Numbered from the stretch's first letter, positions 50,574-60,623 are shown. The stretch is DNA of 64,000 bases from Bacillota bacterium (GCA_023390655.1 JAEWCL010000024.1:1-64000), one strand, 5' to 3'. Program-made: numbers and translations. Notes: generated by a model not told the origin, from the letters alone.

Positions 50574-52333
50574 AGAATTTTTCCATATCAAAAAAGCTGA
50601 CCGTTACGTTCGCAATGATCATCGTTTTGCTCATTGCGACAGTTGTTATAACACTTTTGAGCATGACGACCATCACAGATAAATTTACTACCTTCCACAA
50701 CAATTCCTTCGTTGCTTCCAATGAATCAATCAATGTCCGCCGCGGCTTACAGGAGCTTGAAAAACTGATTTTGAGCGTTGCCACAGCACAAACGCAGGAA
50801 GCGGCAGACCAATATGCTGCAAGTATTCAAGACGCCCTGACACAAGTCAACGCATCTATTGATACAATGGATATCGCCGTATTGGAAGACGCCGATAAAA
50901 TGCAGAATTTGCGCGACCTGCTTGCGCAGGGGAAACCAATCCGAGAACGTATTATGGAGTTGGTAGATGCCAATAAAAAAGCCGAGGCGCTCACTATATA
51001 TCAGGACCAGTATGCACCCATTGCCCAGCAAGTGCGTGATGTCGCAGCTTCTATAGGGGAAAATGTCACAGCACGTGCAGAGAAATTCTATAGTGAGAGT
51101 CAAGTCGCAGCCCAAAATGGCTTCACGCTTGCCATTTCCATTTCTGCAGCGACGCTTATTATTACGGTCGTCCTGTGTGTTTATATCGTACGCAGCATCA
51201 CGAAACCCATCCTTGAAATTGAAAGCGCAACCAAGAAGCTGGCTTCCGGCAATCTTTCCGCATCTATTTCCTACGAATCCCGCGATGAGCTGGGTTCCCT
51301 CGCCAGCAATACGCGCGTGCTCATTGAAATCCTCCGTACCTATATCGGCAATATTTCCGATGTGTTGGGCACTATGGCCGACGGGGATCTGACAGTAACG
51401 GTTGACATTGATTATGCGGGGGATTTTGCGCCCATCAAAGCATCTTTGGAGCGCATTCTTACCTCTCTGAACGGCGCACTCATGCAGATCAGCCAATCTT
51501 CCGAGCAGGTGGCGAGCGGCTCCAACCAGGTGGCAAGCGGCGCACAGGCACTCTCCCAGGGTTCTACCGAACAGGCAAGCTCCGTAGAAGAGCTTTCCGC
51601 CACCATCAACGAGATCTCCCTGCAAATCAAACAGAATGCGGAAAATGCCCAGCAAGCCAACAAAATGGTCGGCGCAACCACGCAGGAAATCGAAAACGGC
51701 AACCGCCAGATGCTGCAGTTGGTCTCTGCTATGGATGAGATTTCAAAGACGTCCAACCAGATTGGCAAAATCATCAAGACCATTGACGATATCGCCTTCC
51801 AGACAAACATCCTGGCCCTAAACGCGGCAGTGGAAGCAGCGCGCGCTGGAAACGCCGGGAAGGGCTTTGCCGTGGTCGCAGAAGAAGTACGCAACCTTGC
51901 GGGCAAGAGCGCGGAGGCCGCAAAGGATACGACGGTTCTTATTGAAAGCGCCATTCAGGCCATCCAGAACGGCACCCATATGGTGAGCGCAACGGAGCGG
52001 TCCCTGGGCCTCATTGTAGAGAAAGCGGAGAGCGTCTCCACACTGGTCAGCGAAATCGCAGCAGCGTCCAACGCGCAGGCAACCGCCGTTACGCAAACCA
52101 CCCAGGGCATTGAACAGATTTCAAATGTGGTGCAAAACAACTCCGCCACAGCAGAAGAAAGCGCTGCGGCGAGCGAGGAGCTCTCCGGGCAGGCGCTCAT
52201 CCTCCAGCAATTGATTACGCGCTTCCGCCTGCAGGAACAGGCGCAGCTTTCTCCCACGGCATATGCGCCTGTTGCCGCGAAGCGCAGCCATACACCATTG
52301 GAGGAGCGCGCCATTCAATTTGACAAGTATTAA
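50570..52333 (+). CDS. Methyl-accepting chemotaxis protein, four-helix-bundle sensor
   Basis: This 587-residue chemoreceptor has membrane segments at about 10-32 and 185-210 flanking a helical sensor domain of about 150 residues (4HB_MCP type). HAMP follows (SITKPILEIESATKKLASGNL), and the signalling tip is IDDIAFQTNILALNAAVEAA. It is translationally coupled to cheW. Ligand unknown. It sits next to a possible inversion switch, which could make the receptor and coupler phase-variable. Confidence 0.94.
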   Translation: MKNFSISKKLTVTFAMIIVLLIATVVITLLSMTTITDKFTTFHNNSFVASNESINVRRGLQELEKLILSVATAQTQEAADQYAASIQDALTQVNASIDTMDIAVLEDADKMQNLRDLLAQGKPIRERIMELVDANKKAEALTIYQDQYAPIAQQVRDVAASIGENVTARAEKFYSESQVAAQNGFTLAISISAATLIITVVLCVYIVRSITKPILEIESATKKLASGNLSASISYESRDELGSLASNTRVLIEILRTYIGNISDVLGTMADGDLTVTVDIDYAGDFAPIKASLERILTSLNGALMQISQSSEQVASGSNQVASGAQALSQGSTEQASSVEELSATINEISLQIKQNAENAQQANKMVGATTQEIENGNRQMLQLVSAMDEISKTSNQIGKIIKTIDDIAFQTNILALNAAVEAARAGNAGKGFAVVAEEVRNLAGKSAEAAKDTTVLIESAIQAIQNGTHMVSATERSLGLIVEKAESVSTLVSEIAAASNAQATAVTQTTQGIEQISNVVQNNSATAEESAAASEELSGQALILQQLITRFRLQEQAQLSPTAYAPVAAKRSHTPLEERAIQFDKY

Positions 52334-52447
52334 TCCACCTTAAGTGCAGACGGATCTGTCCGGTTCACCCGCCGACGCAGCGGCTGCCTGAATTCGGCAC
52401 GCCGCTTGCGCCGCTGCGGTATTTTAAAACAATATGGCAGGTACAGA

Positions 52448-53299
52448 ATGAGGCAAACAGCGAAAGGCTCCCTATCCGCTTTTCCGGCAGAAACAGCGTG
52501 CGGTCCTGTTCCAGAGTTGAACAATTGCTGTAGCGGCGCACAGCCGCTGTACCGCAGCAATTCCTTATCCATATTTTCCCGCATACGGAGTTTTTTTAAG
52601 CGGCATATAGCCCCAAAGGCCCAGGATACTAATCCGTTGCAATCGGCTTGCTTTTATGCCGGCTCCATTCTCACCGCGCCTGTAGACGGCCATGGCGGAC
52701 ATCCGCTGCGAACCCAGTTTTTGCTCAAGGCGCTTGCGGACTCCGCATTTTATTCGCATACATATCCGGGCATGCTCACATTGGAAGGCAACCGCCTGAT
52801 GGCACAGGCAGCGATATTTCATGACATCGGCAAAATGGCCATCGATCCGTCTATTCTCCAAAAGCCCGGCAAACTCAGCCCGGAGGAGTTTGATCTTGTC
52901 AAAGCCCATACCACCTTAGGCCGGAATGCCATACTGGCGGCCCAGGCCGCCATCGGCGGTACGGCACGTGAACTGCAATATGCAATTGACATCATCTATT
53001 CCCACCATGAACGTTGGGATGGCTCCGGTTATCCGCAAGGGCTGCGGGGAGAGGAGATTCCCCTTTGCGCCCGGCTCATGGCAATTGCGGACGTATACGA
53101 TGCGCTGACCAGCAAACGCGTATACAAGCCAGCCTTTTCTCACAAGGAGGCCGCGCGTTATATCATACGGCAGTCCGGCAGGCAGTTTGACCCCCGGGCA
53201 GTGACACTCTTTGTGGAATTGCAGCAGACGTTTTATGATATCTGCACCCGCTATGCAGACCCGGCCGTAGATTTCAAGAACGAAATACGCTCAATTTAA
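52448..53299 (+). CDS. HD-GYP domain protein, probable cyclic-di-GMP phosphodiesterase
   Basis: The protein has 283 residues. The first 70 are not recognised; the HD-GYP domain follows, with AAIFHDIGKMAID (HD pair), YSHHERWDGSGYPQGLRGEEIP and ADVYDALTSKR. The metal and GYP residues are intact. The start is uncertain: ATG 52448 has AGGT nearby, and an in-frame TTG lies at 52406. It follows the chemoreceptor in the same direction, suggesting a motility or c-di-GMP function. Confidence 0.85.
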   Translation: MRQTAKGSLSAFPAETACGPVPELNNCCSGAQPLYRSNSLSIFSRIRSFFKRHIAPKAQDTNPLQSACFYAGSILTAPVDGHGGHPLRTQFLLKALADSAFYSHTYPGMLTLEGNRLMAQAAIFHDIGKMAIDPSILQKPGKLSPEEFDLVKAHTTLGRNAILAAQAAIGGTARELQYAIDIIYSHHERWDGSGYPQGLRGEEIPLCARLMAIADVYDALTSKRVYKPAFSHKEAARYIIRQSGRQFDPRAVTLFVELQQTFYDICTRYADPAVDFKNEIRSI

Positions 53300-53300
53300 A

Positions 53301-53334
53301 AAGCGCCGCGTCAAAACGTTCTGCCGCGGCGCTT
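53301..53334. terminator. Terminator between HD-GYP and yitT genes
   Basis: AAGCGCCGCG pairs with CGCGGCGCTT. On the minus strand it is followed by TTTTT, serving the yitT-like gene. Confidence 0.75.
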
Positions 53335-53343
53335 ACCGTTCCC

Positions 53344-54189
53344 CTATACCGTCCGGAATCCCTTGCCGATGATCTCACTGGTGTTGCTGAGTACCACAAA
53401 GGATTGCGGATCGATGGTTTTGACATACTGGCGCAATTGGTTGGCCTGCGCGCGGTCTACTGCCGCAAGCACCACCCACCGCTCCTGCTCGGTATATGCG
53501 CCCTGCGCACGCCAGAATGTCGCGCCGCGGTGGATTTTGTGCGTAATATAATCGCACACCTCATGCGGCATGCTGGTAATGATGGTGATGCTTTTTTTGA
53601 GGTTGAGATTTTCAATCAGGGAGTCCACGGCTACCGCCTTGAACGCAAGCCCCAGGAGAGAAAACAGCCCGGTTTCAATCCCAAACACAAACCCCGCGGA
53701 AGCCGCAATGACGAAATCCGTACACAGGAGAGATTTCCCGATATCGAGATTCGTCTTCTTTTTGAGGATCATGGCAAGGATATCCGTGCCTCCCGTGCTT
53801 CCGCCCGCATTAAATAAGATGGCGGAGCCGATTGCCGGAAGCAGCACGGAGAATATGAGCTCCAAAAGCTTCTGATCCGTCAGAGGTCCGGGCAGCGGTA
53901 CCAGGATTTCCAGCCCGCGCGTCACCAGGGAGAGCAGGAGGCTGCAATAGACGGTCTTGATCCCAAAGGATGTTTTGAGCACCAGGAACCCGATCACCAG
54001 CAGCGCCGCGTTGATCAGGAAGACAAACTGGCCCGGCGTCACCGCAGCGGTGAGGTTGCCGAATAGAATGGAAAGACCGGTGACCCCGCCGGTAGAGAAA
54101 TGATTGGGGAATTTGAAAAAGTAAATGCCGACCGCGACGATCAGCGTACCGGCAGTCATCAAAAGAAAATCCTTTACCTTAGCGTTCAC
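53344..54189 (-). CDS. YitT family membrane protein
   Basis: This 281-residue protein has about five membrane helices (YitT_membrane type) with NHFSTGGVTGLSILFG and FNAGGSTGGTDILAMILK, then a C-terminal DUF2179 domain with ITIITSMPHEVCDYI and the final SEIIGKGFR. Function of the family is unknown. A single gene. Confidence 0.9.
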   Translation of the reverse strand: MNAKVKDFLLMTAGTLIVAVGIYFFKFPNHFSTGGVTGLSILFGNLTAAVTPGQFVFLINAALLVIGFLVLKTSFGIKTVYCSLLLSLVTRGLEILVPLPGPLTDQKLLELIFSVLLPAIGSAILFNAGGSTGGTDILAMILKKKTNLDIGKSLLCTDFVIAASAGFVFGIETGLFSLLGLAFKAVAVDSLIENLNLKKSITIITSMPHEVCDYITHKIHRGATFWRAQGAYTEQERWVVLAAVDRAQANQLRQYVKTIDPQSFVVLSNTSEIIGKGFRTV

Positions 54190-54460
54190 GCAAACCGTAC
54201 CCCTCTATCTCCAAATCGCAAAGTGATTATACCACGCAGCACCTCACATGTATCATGAAAACTTTGAAAAAGGCGAAAGTATACAAGTATACCTTACAGG
54301 CAGTTCCTGTGCTTCCAACGGCATGCACCACAGACGATATAATGAGAAATTATTTCTTTGCATGCCGGAAGCGTTTTAATAATGGCAATATGGCTGATAT
54401 AATAAGAGTATTCATTCGTCACACGGCATTATGTTCCAACACATCGAAGGAGAAGAAAGC

Positions 54461-56131
54461 ATGTACAGTCTTTTAATCGGCGGAGCGGCCGGGCAGGGCA
54501 TTGATACTGCGGCGGCCGTGTTGGAAAAGGCACTCAAACGATCGGGATACCATGTGTTTACCATGCGGGATTTCATGTCCCGCGTACGCGGCGGGCACAA
54601 TTTCATTACGCTGCGCTTCGGCCCGGAAGAAGTGCCGGGGCACAGTACAACATTCCACGGCATCCTTGCATTCAATGAAGAAACGGTGGCGCTGCATCAG
54701 GATGCGCTTACGGAAGACGGCTTTATCCTTTGCGATACGGCGGTAAACACAGACGATCCGCGCGCCATCAAGATCAACATGGCGGAGCTTGCCCGCACGC
54801 TTGGCGCAGCCAACGCCGCAGGCAGCATTGCCGTGGGCGCAGCGCTCAAGCTCTTTAGTGTGGAGCTTGCGGGCATAGAGGATATCCTTGCGGAATCCAT
54901 CAAGGAAAAATATCTTGCCATCAATGTGCAGGCGGTGCAAAAGGGCCATTCTTTTGCAGAACAGCGTTTTGCGTATCTGGGCGGCGGCTGCAAAGACTGC
55001 CTGCTGCTCACCGGAAGCCGCGCACTTGCTTTGGGCGCGCTTGCAGCGGGCCTGAAATTTTATGCCGCTTATCCCATGTCCCCCTCCACCACGATTCTGG
55101 AATACCTCGCTGCAAAAAGTGCAAAGGCCGGGGTTGTGGTAGAGCAGGCGGAGGATGAGATCGCCGCCATCAACATGGCCATCGGCGCTTCTTATGCGGG
55201 TGCGCGGGCGATGACGGGCACCTCCGGCGGCGGCTTTTCACTGATGGTAGAGGCGCTCGGCCTTTCCGGCATTGCGGAAATCCCGCTCGTGGTGGTAGAC
55301 GTACAGCGTCCCGGCCCCGCCACTGGGCTCCCGACGCGCACGGAGCAGAGCGATTTGAAGTTTGTCATCTCCGCTTCGCAGGGGGAGTTTCCGCGCATGG
55401 TGATCGCCTTACGGAACCACACGGATTCGTTTTACCAGACCATCCGCGCATTCCGCCTTGCGGAACAATACCAGATTCCCGTCATCCTATTGAGCGACCA
55501 GTATCTGGGCGATTCTTCCGCCACCATACCGCCGTATGATCTTGACGGTATCGACGTATACCCCTGCGGCGCTGCCGACGCGGGGCAGGAAGACTACCTG
55601 CGCTACCGCTATACCGAAAGCGGCATCTCCCCCCGGCTGATCCCTGGCAAGACCAACCATCTTGTGGCTGCCGACAGCGACGAGCATGACGAGCGCGGCT
55701 GGATTACGGAATCCTCCGAGGTGCGCGTCAAAATGGTAGACAAACGCGCAAAGAAACTGGAATTGCTGGTGGAAGAGCTGCAGGAGCCGGAGTTTATGGG
55801 CGAAGAAGGCGCATCAACGCTCCTGATCGGCTGGGGGTCCACCTACGGCCCCATCAGGGAGGCCGTGGCGCTTTTAAACAAAAGCCACGGGGGCGGCTAT
55901 GGCGCGCTTGTGTTTGGGGACGTCTATCCCCTGCCGCAAAAGCTTCTGCGCGCGCACGCCGCAAGCGCGAAGCGCATCCTCAATGTGGAGCAGAACGCAA
56001 CCGGGCAGCTTGCGGGCCTCATCCGTGAGTATGCCGGCATCGCCTGCACAGGCAGCATCTTAAAGTATGACGGACGGCAAATCAGCGCACAGGAAATCGT
56101 CACGCGCGTGTTAAAGGAGGGCCAGCAATGA
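54461..56131 (+). CDS. korA: 2-oxoacid:ferredoxin oxidoreductase, fused gamma-alpha subunit
   Basis: In this 556-residue protein, residues 1-190 are the gamma-type domain (LLIGGAAGQGIDTAAAVLE), and the alpha N-terminal part begins near 195 (SRALALGALAAGLKFYAAYPMSPSTTILE), with the GTSGGGFSLMVEALG loop. The C-terminal part is the transketolase-like domain. It oxidises a 2-oxoacid such as 2-oxoglutarate or a branched-chain derivative to acyl-CoA with ferredoxin. Start ATG 54461 follows GAAGGAG. The beta subunit overlaps by ATGA. The symbol follows the family; substrate is not proven. Confidence 0.88.
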   Translation: MYSLLIGGAAGQGIDTAAAVLEKALKRSGYHVFTMRDFMSRVRGGHNFITLRFGPEEVPGHSTTFHGILAFNEETVALHQDALTEDGFILCDTAVNTDDPRAIKINMAELARTLGAANAAGSIAVGAALKLFSVELAGIEDILAESIKEKYLAINVQAVQKGHSFAEQRFAYLGGGCKDCLLLTGSRALALGALAAGLKFYAAYPMSPSTTILEYLAAKSAKAGVVVEQAEDEIAAINMAIGASYAGARAMTGTSGGGFSLMVEALGLSGIAEIPLVVVDVQRPGPATGLPTRTEQSDLKFVISASQGEFPRMVIALRNHTDSFYQTIRAFRLAEQYQIPVILLSDQYLGDSSATIPPYDLDGIDVYPCGAADAGQEDYLRYRYTESGISPRLIPGKTNHLVAADSDEHDERGWITESSEVRVKMVDKRAKKLELLVEELQEPEFMGEEGASTLLIGWGSTYGPIREAVALLNKSHGGGYGALVFGDVYPLPQKLLRAHAASAKRILNVEQNATGQLAGLIREYAGIACTGSILKYDGRQISAQEIVTRVLKEGQQ

Positions 56132-56979
56132 GCGCAAGCGTTTTTTCCACCTATGAAACGGCATGGTGCCCGGGATGCGGCAACTTCGCAATATTGGACT
56201 GCCTGAAAACGGCGCTCGATGAGCTCGGGAAGCCTCCGCATGAGGTTCTCGTTGCAGCGGGCATCGGCCAGGCGGCAAAAACGCCGCAATATATCAGCGC
56301 CAACGAGTTCTGCGGCCTGCACGGGCGCTCCCTCCCCGCCGCAATCGCGGCAAAGATCGCCAACGAAAAGCTGACCGTCATCGTCGATACGGGCGACGGC
56401 GACTCCTATGGCGAAGGCGGAAATCACTTTTTACACAACATCCGGCGCAATGTGGACATTACGCACTTTGTGCATGACAACCAGATTTATGGTCTGACCA
56501 AGGGCCAGGCCTCCCCCACGACGCTCGAAGGCCAGATCACCCCCGCACAGCCGTATGGTTCCGCCAATACGCCCTTTAACCCGGTGCTGGTAGCCCTCGC
56601 CGCAGGCGCAGGCTTTGTGGCACGGGCATTCAGCGGCCGCAAGGAGCACCTTGTTTCCATTATGAAGCAGGCCATCTCCTACGAGGGGTATGCGCTGGTG
56701 GATATCCTCCAACCCTGTGTCAGTTTCAATAAGGTCAATACCTACGCATGGTACAACCAGCGCGTTTACGACCTTGAAGAAAGCTATGATCCCTCCAACA
56801 GGCTTGCGGCTATGGAAAAGGCCATGGAGTTTGGGGGCCGTATTCCGCTTGGCGTACTCTACCGCCAGCCGGGCCAGACCTTCCACCGTAAAAACCCGAT
56901 CCTTAAGGACGGCGCGCCGCTGCTCGGCCGCCCTGTGGAGCCGGGCCTAATCGAAGAGTTGATGAAGGAATTTCTGTAA
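56128..56979 (+). CDS. korB: 2-oxoacid:ferredoxin oxidoreductase, beta subunit
   Basis: This 283-residue thiamine-diphosphate subunit has AWCPGCGNFAILDCL near 12, GIGQAAKTPQY, GDGDSYGEGGNHFLHN (ThDP/Mg motif) and HDNQIYGLTKGQASPT. The gene overlaps korA and ends before a strong terminator. No separate ferredoxin subunit gene is present, as in the two-subunit KorAB type. Confidence 0.92.
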   Translation: MSASVFSTYETAWCPGCGNFAILDCLKTALDELGKPPHEVLVAAGIGQAAKTPQYISANEFCGLHGRSLPAAIAAKIANEKLTVIVDTGDGDSYGEGGNHFLHNIRRNVDITHFVHDNQIYGLTKGQASPTTLEGQITPAQPYGSANTPFNPVLVALAAGAGFVARAFSGRKEHLVSIMKQAISYEGYALVDILQPCVSFNKVNTYAWYNQRVYDLEESYDPSNRLAAMEKAMEFGGRIPLGVLYRQPGQTFHRKNPILKDGAPLLGRPVEPGLIEELMKEFL

Positions 56980-57000
56980 TAACCAACATCTTGGATGCAC

Positions 57001-57030
57001 AAAAGCGCCCGGCAATGCCGGGCGCTTTTT
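57001..57030. terminator. Bidirectional terminator after korB
   Basis: AAAAGCGCCCGGCA pairs with TGCCGGGCGCTTTT and is followed by a further T. It lies between convergent genes. Confidence 0.85.
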
Positions 57031-57048
57031 CTTGCGTATTGGACCAGC

Positions 57049-58986
57049 TTACTTCACAGCCTCTGCCGCAGCATACGCTGCAATGCGGCCGGAGTTGAGC
57101 GCAAAGCTGAGATTGACGCCCTCCATGGTTGGATAACTGTCGCCAAAGATCATGCCCACGTTGGAGCCGGTGGCATACAGGCCGGGGATGACGCTGCGGT
57201 CTTTGCGGATGACCTGCAGGTTTTCATCGGTGCTGATGCCGCCAAGCGTGCCTTCGGCGAGGATTTTCGGCTTGAGCGCATAGAACGGGCCGGTGCTTAC
57301 GTCATAAAGCAGGTATTCCTTGTCCTTCCCAAAGAGATCGTCCTTGCCGCTCTTTACGGCTGCGTTGTACCGTTCAATGGTGGCCTTTAATGTGGCTTCC
57401 GGCACACCCATCTTCTGGGCAAGCTCCTCAAGTGTATCGGCCTTGATCGCCCAATCTTCCGTCCCGCAGGCTTTTTCCAGATTTTCGATGATTGCGGGGT
57501 CGGCCGCGATATTATCCGGCGCATTGACAACGGAGGGGAACACGGCCTTATCAAGGCCCTGGTCCACAAGCAGCGTCTTCATGAAGGAATGCGTATACGG
57601 CGTGCCCTCGGAAGCAAACTTTTCAAGGGTTGCATGATCGATCACGGACCAGTAGCTGCCGCCTGCACTGAAGGTGGCGTTGCCCCAAAGCGCAAAATCA
57701 TACACAACTTCTTCATTGCAGAAGCGGTTGCCTCCGCCGTCAATCCACAGTGTCGGCGTCATCATAAAGTGTGCGAACTGGAAACTTGCGCCATTAGGGA
57801 GCATTGCGCCGTGGTAGGTCGCGTAGCGGAGGCCATAATCGTCGGCGCCCGCGGCCTGCGCCATCTTGATGCCTTCACCGCTGGTGCCATAGGTCATGAA
57901 ATCATACGAGCCTTCTTCCAGACCAATATACTCCTTGACCATCTCTGCATTTGCAAGGTAGCCGCCGGTTGCAAGAATGGTGGCTTTGGCGTTTACAATC
58001 AGCTTGCCGCCGTCCGCCTTCTTCGCAATCACGCCAGTTACGGTGCCGTCTTCGGACTGAATAAGGTCCGTTACCTTGGTATCAAATATGACCTGTACGC
58101 CCATATCCACCATGTTGTTGTACCAGCTTTCAAAGCCGGCCTTTTTATTGTCAAACTTATGGTAGGTCTGGATCTGGTCTGTATGCGCCTTCTGGGTGTT
58201 TTCCATCAGTGTAACAGGGTTGCCGTATTTGGCCACCCAGTCCACCGTGCCCGCTGTCATTTCAAGGAACTTTCTGGTGAGCGGCGCGGAGGAGTTGTTG
58301 TGCGTATAGTCCGTAAACCAATCGAGAAGGTCGCTTGCCGTCTCATCCCAGCCGGCGCGCTTCTGCTGCTCGCTTCCTACTGCAAAGAAGCCTTCCGAGC
58401 CCATCAGGGAAGTGCCGCCATAAGAGCTGGTCTGCTCAATTACGATCACCTTTGCCCCGGCTTCCGCCGCAGCCAGCGCGGCTGACATACCGGAAGCGCC
58501 GCAACCCGCAATAACAATTTGAGTATCCAGCGTCTCATCCGACACATTGCTTTCCACCGCCGCCATGGCATCCGTATCCACGCCCGCCTGCCTGAGTGCA
58601 TCGGTCAGCGCCGCAAGCACGGCTTTGCTTGTTACGGTAGCGCCCGTCACGGCATCCACCTTAACGGCCTGGTCTTGCAGCAACGTTTCCTGTAATGCGG
58701 AAATTGCCTTGCCGCCGATATCCGGTGTTTCCGCATCTCCTTTCACGGAAAGATCGGTCATCTTGCCTGTTTCATCTACGGTGACCTGTACCTCAACCGG
58801 GCCCGCAAAGCCTTGCGCGGCTGCGGTGTACGTTCCTGCCACAATAGCGGCAGCAGGCGCCTGCGTTTCTGTGGGGGCCTGTGTGGGGGTGCTTTCCGGC
58901 GCCGCGGGCGCCGCGCACGCGCCAAACGCCATCAGCGCGAGTATGACCGCTAACGCCAGGGTAACCATTCGTTGGGTTCTCTTCAT
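57049..58986 (-). CDS. Secreted flavin lipoprotein reductase (fumarate-reductase family)
   Basis: This 645-residue protein has a lipoprotein signal ending AFGAC (Cys24) and a Thr/Pro/Ala linker. The FMN-binding domain at about 45-125 has the covalent-flavin motif DAVTGATVTSKAV. The FAD domain of the fumarate reductase/flavocytochrome c family follows (IVIAGCGASGMSAALAAAEAG, SSYGGTSLMGSEGFFA, GLYATGSNVG). It should reduce an organic acceptor such as fumarate, urocanate or an enoate outside the cell, with FMN attached by ApbE. ATG 58986 follows AGGAGG. Divergent from a LysR regulator. Confidence 0.9.
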   Translation of the reverse strand: MKRTQRMVTLALAVILALMAFGACAAPAAPESTPTQAPTETQAPAAAIVAGTYTAAAQGFAGPVEVQVTVDETGKMTDLSVKGDAETPDIGGKAISALQETLLQDQAVKVDAVTGATVTSKAVLAALTDALRQAGVDTDAMAAVESNVSDETLDTQIVIAGCGASGMSAALAAAEAGAKVIVIEQTSSYGGTSLMGSEGFFAVGSEQQKRAGWDETASDLLDWFTDYTHNNSSAPLTRKFLEMTAGTVDWVAKYGNPVTLMENTQKAHTDQIQTYHKFDNKKAGFESWYNNMVDMGVQVIFDTKVTDLIQSEDGTVTGVIAKKADGGKLIVNAKATILATGGYLANAEMVKEYIGLEEGSYDFMTYGTSGEGIKMAQAAGADDYGLRYATYHGAMLPNGASFQFAHFMMTPTLWIDGGGNRFCNEEVVYDFALWGNATFSAGGSYWSVIDHATLEKFASEGTPYTHSFMKTLLVDQGLDKAVFPSVVNAPDNIAADPAIIENLEKACGTEDWAIKADTLEELAQKMGVPEATLKATIERYNAAVKSGKDDLFGKDKEYLLYDVSTGPFYALKPKILAEGTLGGISTDENLQVIRKDRSVIPGLYATGSNVGMIFGDSYPTMEGVNLSFALNSGRIAAYAAAEAVK

Positions 58987-59074
58987 GACAATCCTCCTAT
59001 ACCATCCATGATCCACATGTTATAATTGTGACAGGTTTGTGAAAAAACTGTCGTGTAAATGGTAACCGTACCGG

Positions 59075-59106
59075 CAGCCTATGTAAAACAACTGGTAAAT
59101 AGGCTG
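59075..59106. promoter_or_regulatory. Inverted repeat, possible LysR operator
   Basis: CAGCCTAT (59075-59082) and ATAGGCTG (59099-59106) are perfect arms 16 bases apart, between the divergent reductase and LysR genes. A second imperfect pair, GACAG/CTGTC, lies at about 59030-59053. Confidence 0.4.
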
Positions 59107-59143
59107 GTACAAATAAGGGTTGTATGCCCGGAAGGATGTTTCC

Positions 59144-60022
59144 ATGGACCAGCAACAATTGATCTATTTTCTGGAAGTGTGCAATCTGCGCAGCCTTTCA
59201 AAAGCGGCGAGAAGCCTTTATATTTCCCAGCAGGGGTTGAGCAAATCCATCAAGGCGCTTGAAGAGGAATTGCAGACCACGCTCTTTACACGCCTCCCCA
59301 CCGGCATCGAACTGACTCACAGCGCGGAGGTGTTGCGCAAGCAGGCGGCATCCCTGTTGCAGCACCACGAACAGATCAAACGCCAGATGCGGGATCTTGG
59401 TGCAGGAACCTCGCACCGTCTGACCATCGGCTATGCAGCGGGGTGCTTTGACCTTTTGCCATCCGGCTTTTTGCCGGACTATATGCGCCGGCACCCGGAT
59501 GTGGATGTGGTGCTCAGAAGCTTTGACGCGGAGCACTACCGCAACGCGATATTGAACTTCGGCATGGATGTCAGTCTGTGCCCCGTCTCCTACGACTGCA
59601 ATTTGTTTGAGTCGCTGTTTACCTTCCAACGCAAGCTTGTCCTGGCTATGGCGGCAGACCATCCCCTTGCCCGGAAGGAACACATATCCCTTAAAGAGCT
59701 GCACCCTGTAAAGACTGGATTTCTAAATACCACGCAGGAACCCGGCTGTGGATTCAGCTATCTATTGCAAAAGCACCGCATCGAACCCTCCATATTGCTT
59801 TCCCCTTCCGAAACGCGCCTTTTGGGTGAGCTTGCCTGCTTTGGCGGGGTCGTTTTCTTCTATGCAGGACGGACGGATACCATGCCGCGCAATCTCGTTA
59901 CAAGAGAAATTGCCGATCTGGAAGTATACTGGCAATATCACTTCCTGGTCAGCAAAAACGCCTATATCGGCCGCACAGCGCAGGATTTTATCACATATGC
60001 GCAGGAGCGGCTGCAGGAGTAA
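59144..60022 (+). CDS. LysR family transcriptional regulator
   Basis: This 292-residue regulator has an N-terminal winged HTH (QQLIYFLEVCNLRSLSKAARSL, SQQGLSKSIKALEEEL) and a substrate-binding domain beginning near 90 (HRLTIGYAAGCFDLLP). ATG 59144 gives the standard family start with GGAAGGA upstream. Divergent from the flavin reductase gene, which it most likely controls in response to the acceptor. Confidence 0.92.
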   Translation: MDQQQLIYFLEVCNLRSLSKAARSLYISQQGLSKSIKALEEELQTTLFTRLPTGIELTHSAEVLRKQAASLLQHHEQIKRQMRDLGAGTSHRLTIGYAAGCFDLLPSGFLPDYMRRHPDVDVVLRSFDAEHYRNAILNFGMDVSLCPVSYDCNLFESLFTFQRKLVLAMAADHPLARKEHISLKELHPVKTGFLNTTQEPGCGFSYLLQKHRIEPSILLSPSETRLLGELACFGGVVFFYAGRTDTMPRNLVTREIADLEVYWQYHFLVSKNAYIGRTAQDFITYAQERLQE

Positions 60023-60046
60023 ACGCTTTTTCGCACAACAAAAAAG

Positions 60047-60068
60047 GCCGCCTCTCGGGCGGCGTTTT
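60047..60068 (+). terminator. Terminator of the LysR gene
   Basis: GCCGCC pairs with GGCGGC around a 5-base loop, followed by GTTTTT. A-run on the other side makes it usable in both directions. Confidence 0.75.
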
Positions 60069-60081
60069 TGATTGATGCAAT

Positions 60082-60561
60082 TCAGTTTGCATTGCTCTCC
60101 TGCGCCATGGCGCAGTCAATGGCAAGCACCACCGCAAGCGCATAAAGCTCGTGCTGCGGGGAGGCAATATCGAGCGCGTAGCTGTCGCCCCACGTGAACC
60201 ATTCCTTTTGAATGGAAACCACGGGGCTGCCGGATTGCGTAATCTCGTAGTGATGCGCCCAGAAATCCCCCTCCACATCCCAGTTCATGCCCTCGATGGT
60301 GTAGCGGGGACGCAGGAAGGTAAACTCCTTCTTGATCTGGGCAATATGCCGCCCGAGTGCAAACACATCGTAGCGCGGCAAAAAGCTCCACACCTTTTGC
60401 TGGATAAACGCCGCCTCATTCCCCGCGGCGTCCAGCACATGCAGCTTCTTGCCCCAGGAAAACAGCTCCCCCTCTACAAAATAGCGGTCGGCCCCCGTTT
60501 CATCCTTTACGGTAAAGCGGTCCCGCCAAGAAAACACCTTTTGCTTGATATACAGCTTCAT
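60082..60561 (-). CDS. LURP-one-related (Tubby-like fold) protein
   Basis: This 159-residue protein begins MKLYIKQKVFSWRDRFTVKD and alternates short strands (FIQQKVWSFLPRYDV, VVSIQKEWFTWGDSYALDI), the pattern of the LURP-one-related family with a C-terminal hydrophobic helix. ATG 60561 follows GGGAAGGG; the longer frame start has none. Family members may bind phospholipid; role unknown. Confidence 0.8.
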   Translation of the reverse strand: MKLYIKQKVFSWRDRFTVKDETGADRYFVEGELFSWGKKLHVLDAAGNEAAFIQQKVWSFLPRYDVFALGRHIAQIKKEFTFLRPRYTIEGMNWDVEGDFWAHHYEITQSGSPVVSIQKEWFTWGDSYALDIASPQHELYALAVVLAIDCAMAQESNAN

Positions 60562-60623
60562 ACCCTTCCCCCATTCTCTCCCTACAGTAGGCACTCCGAA
60601 AGTACATATGCAACCGTCCGTAC

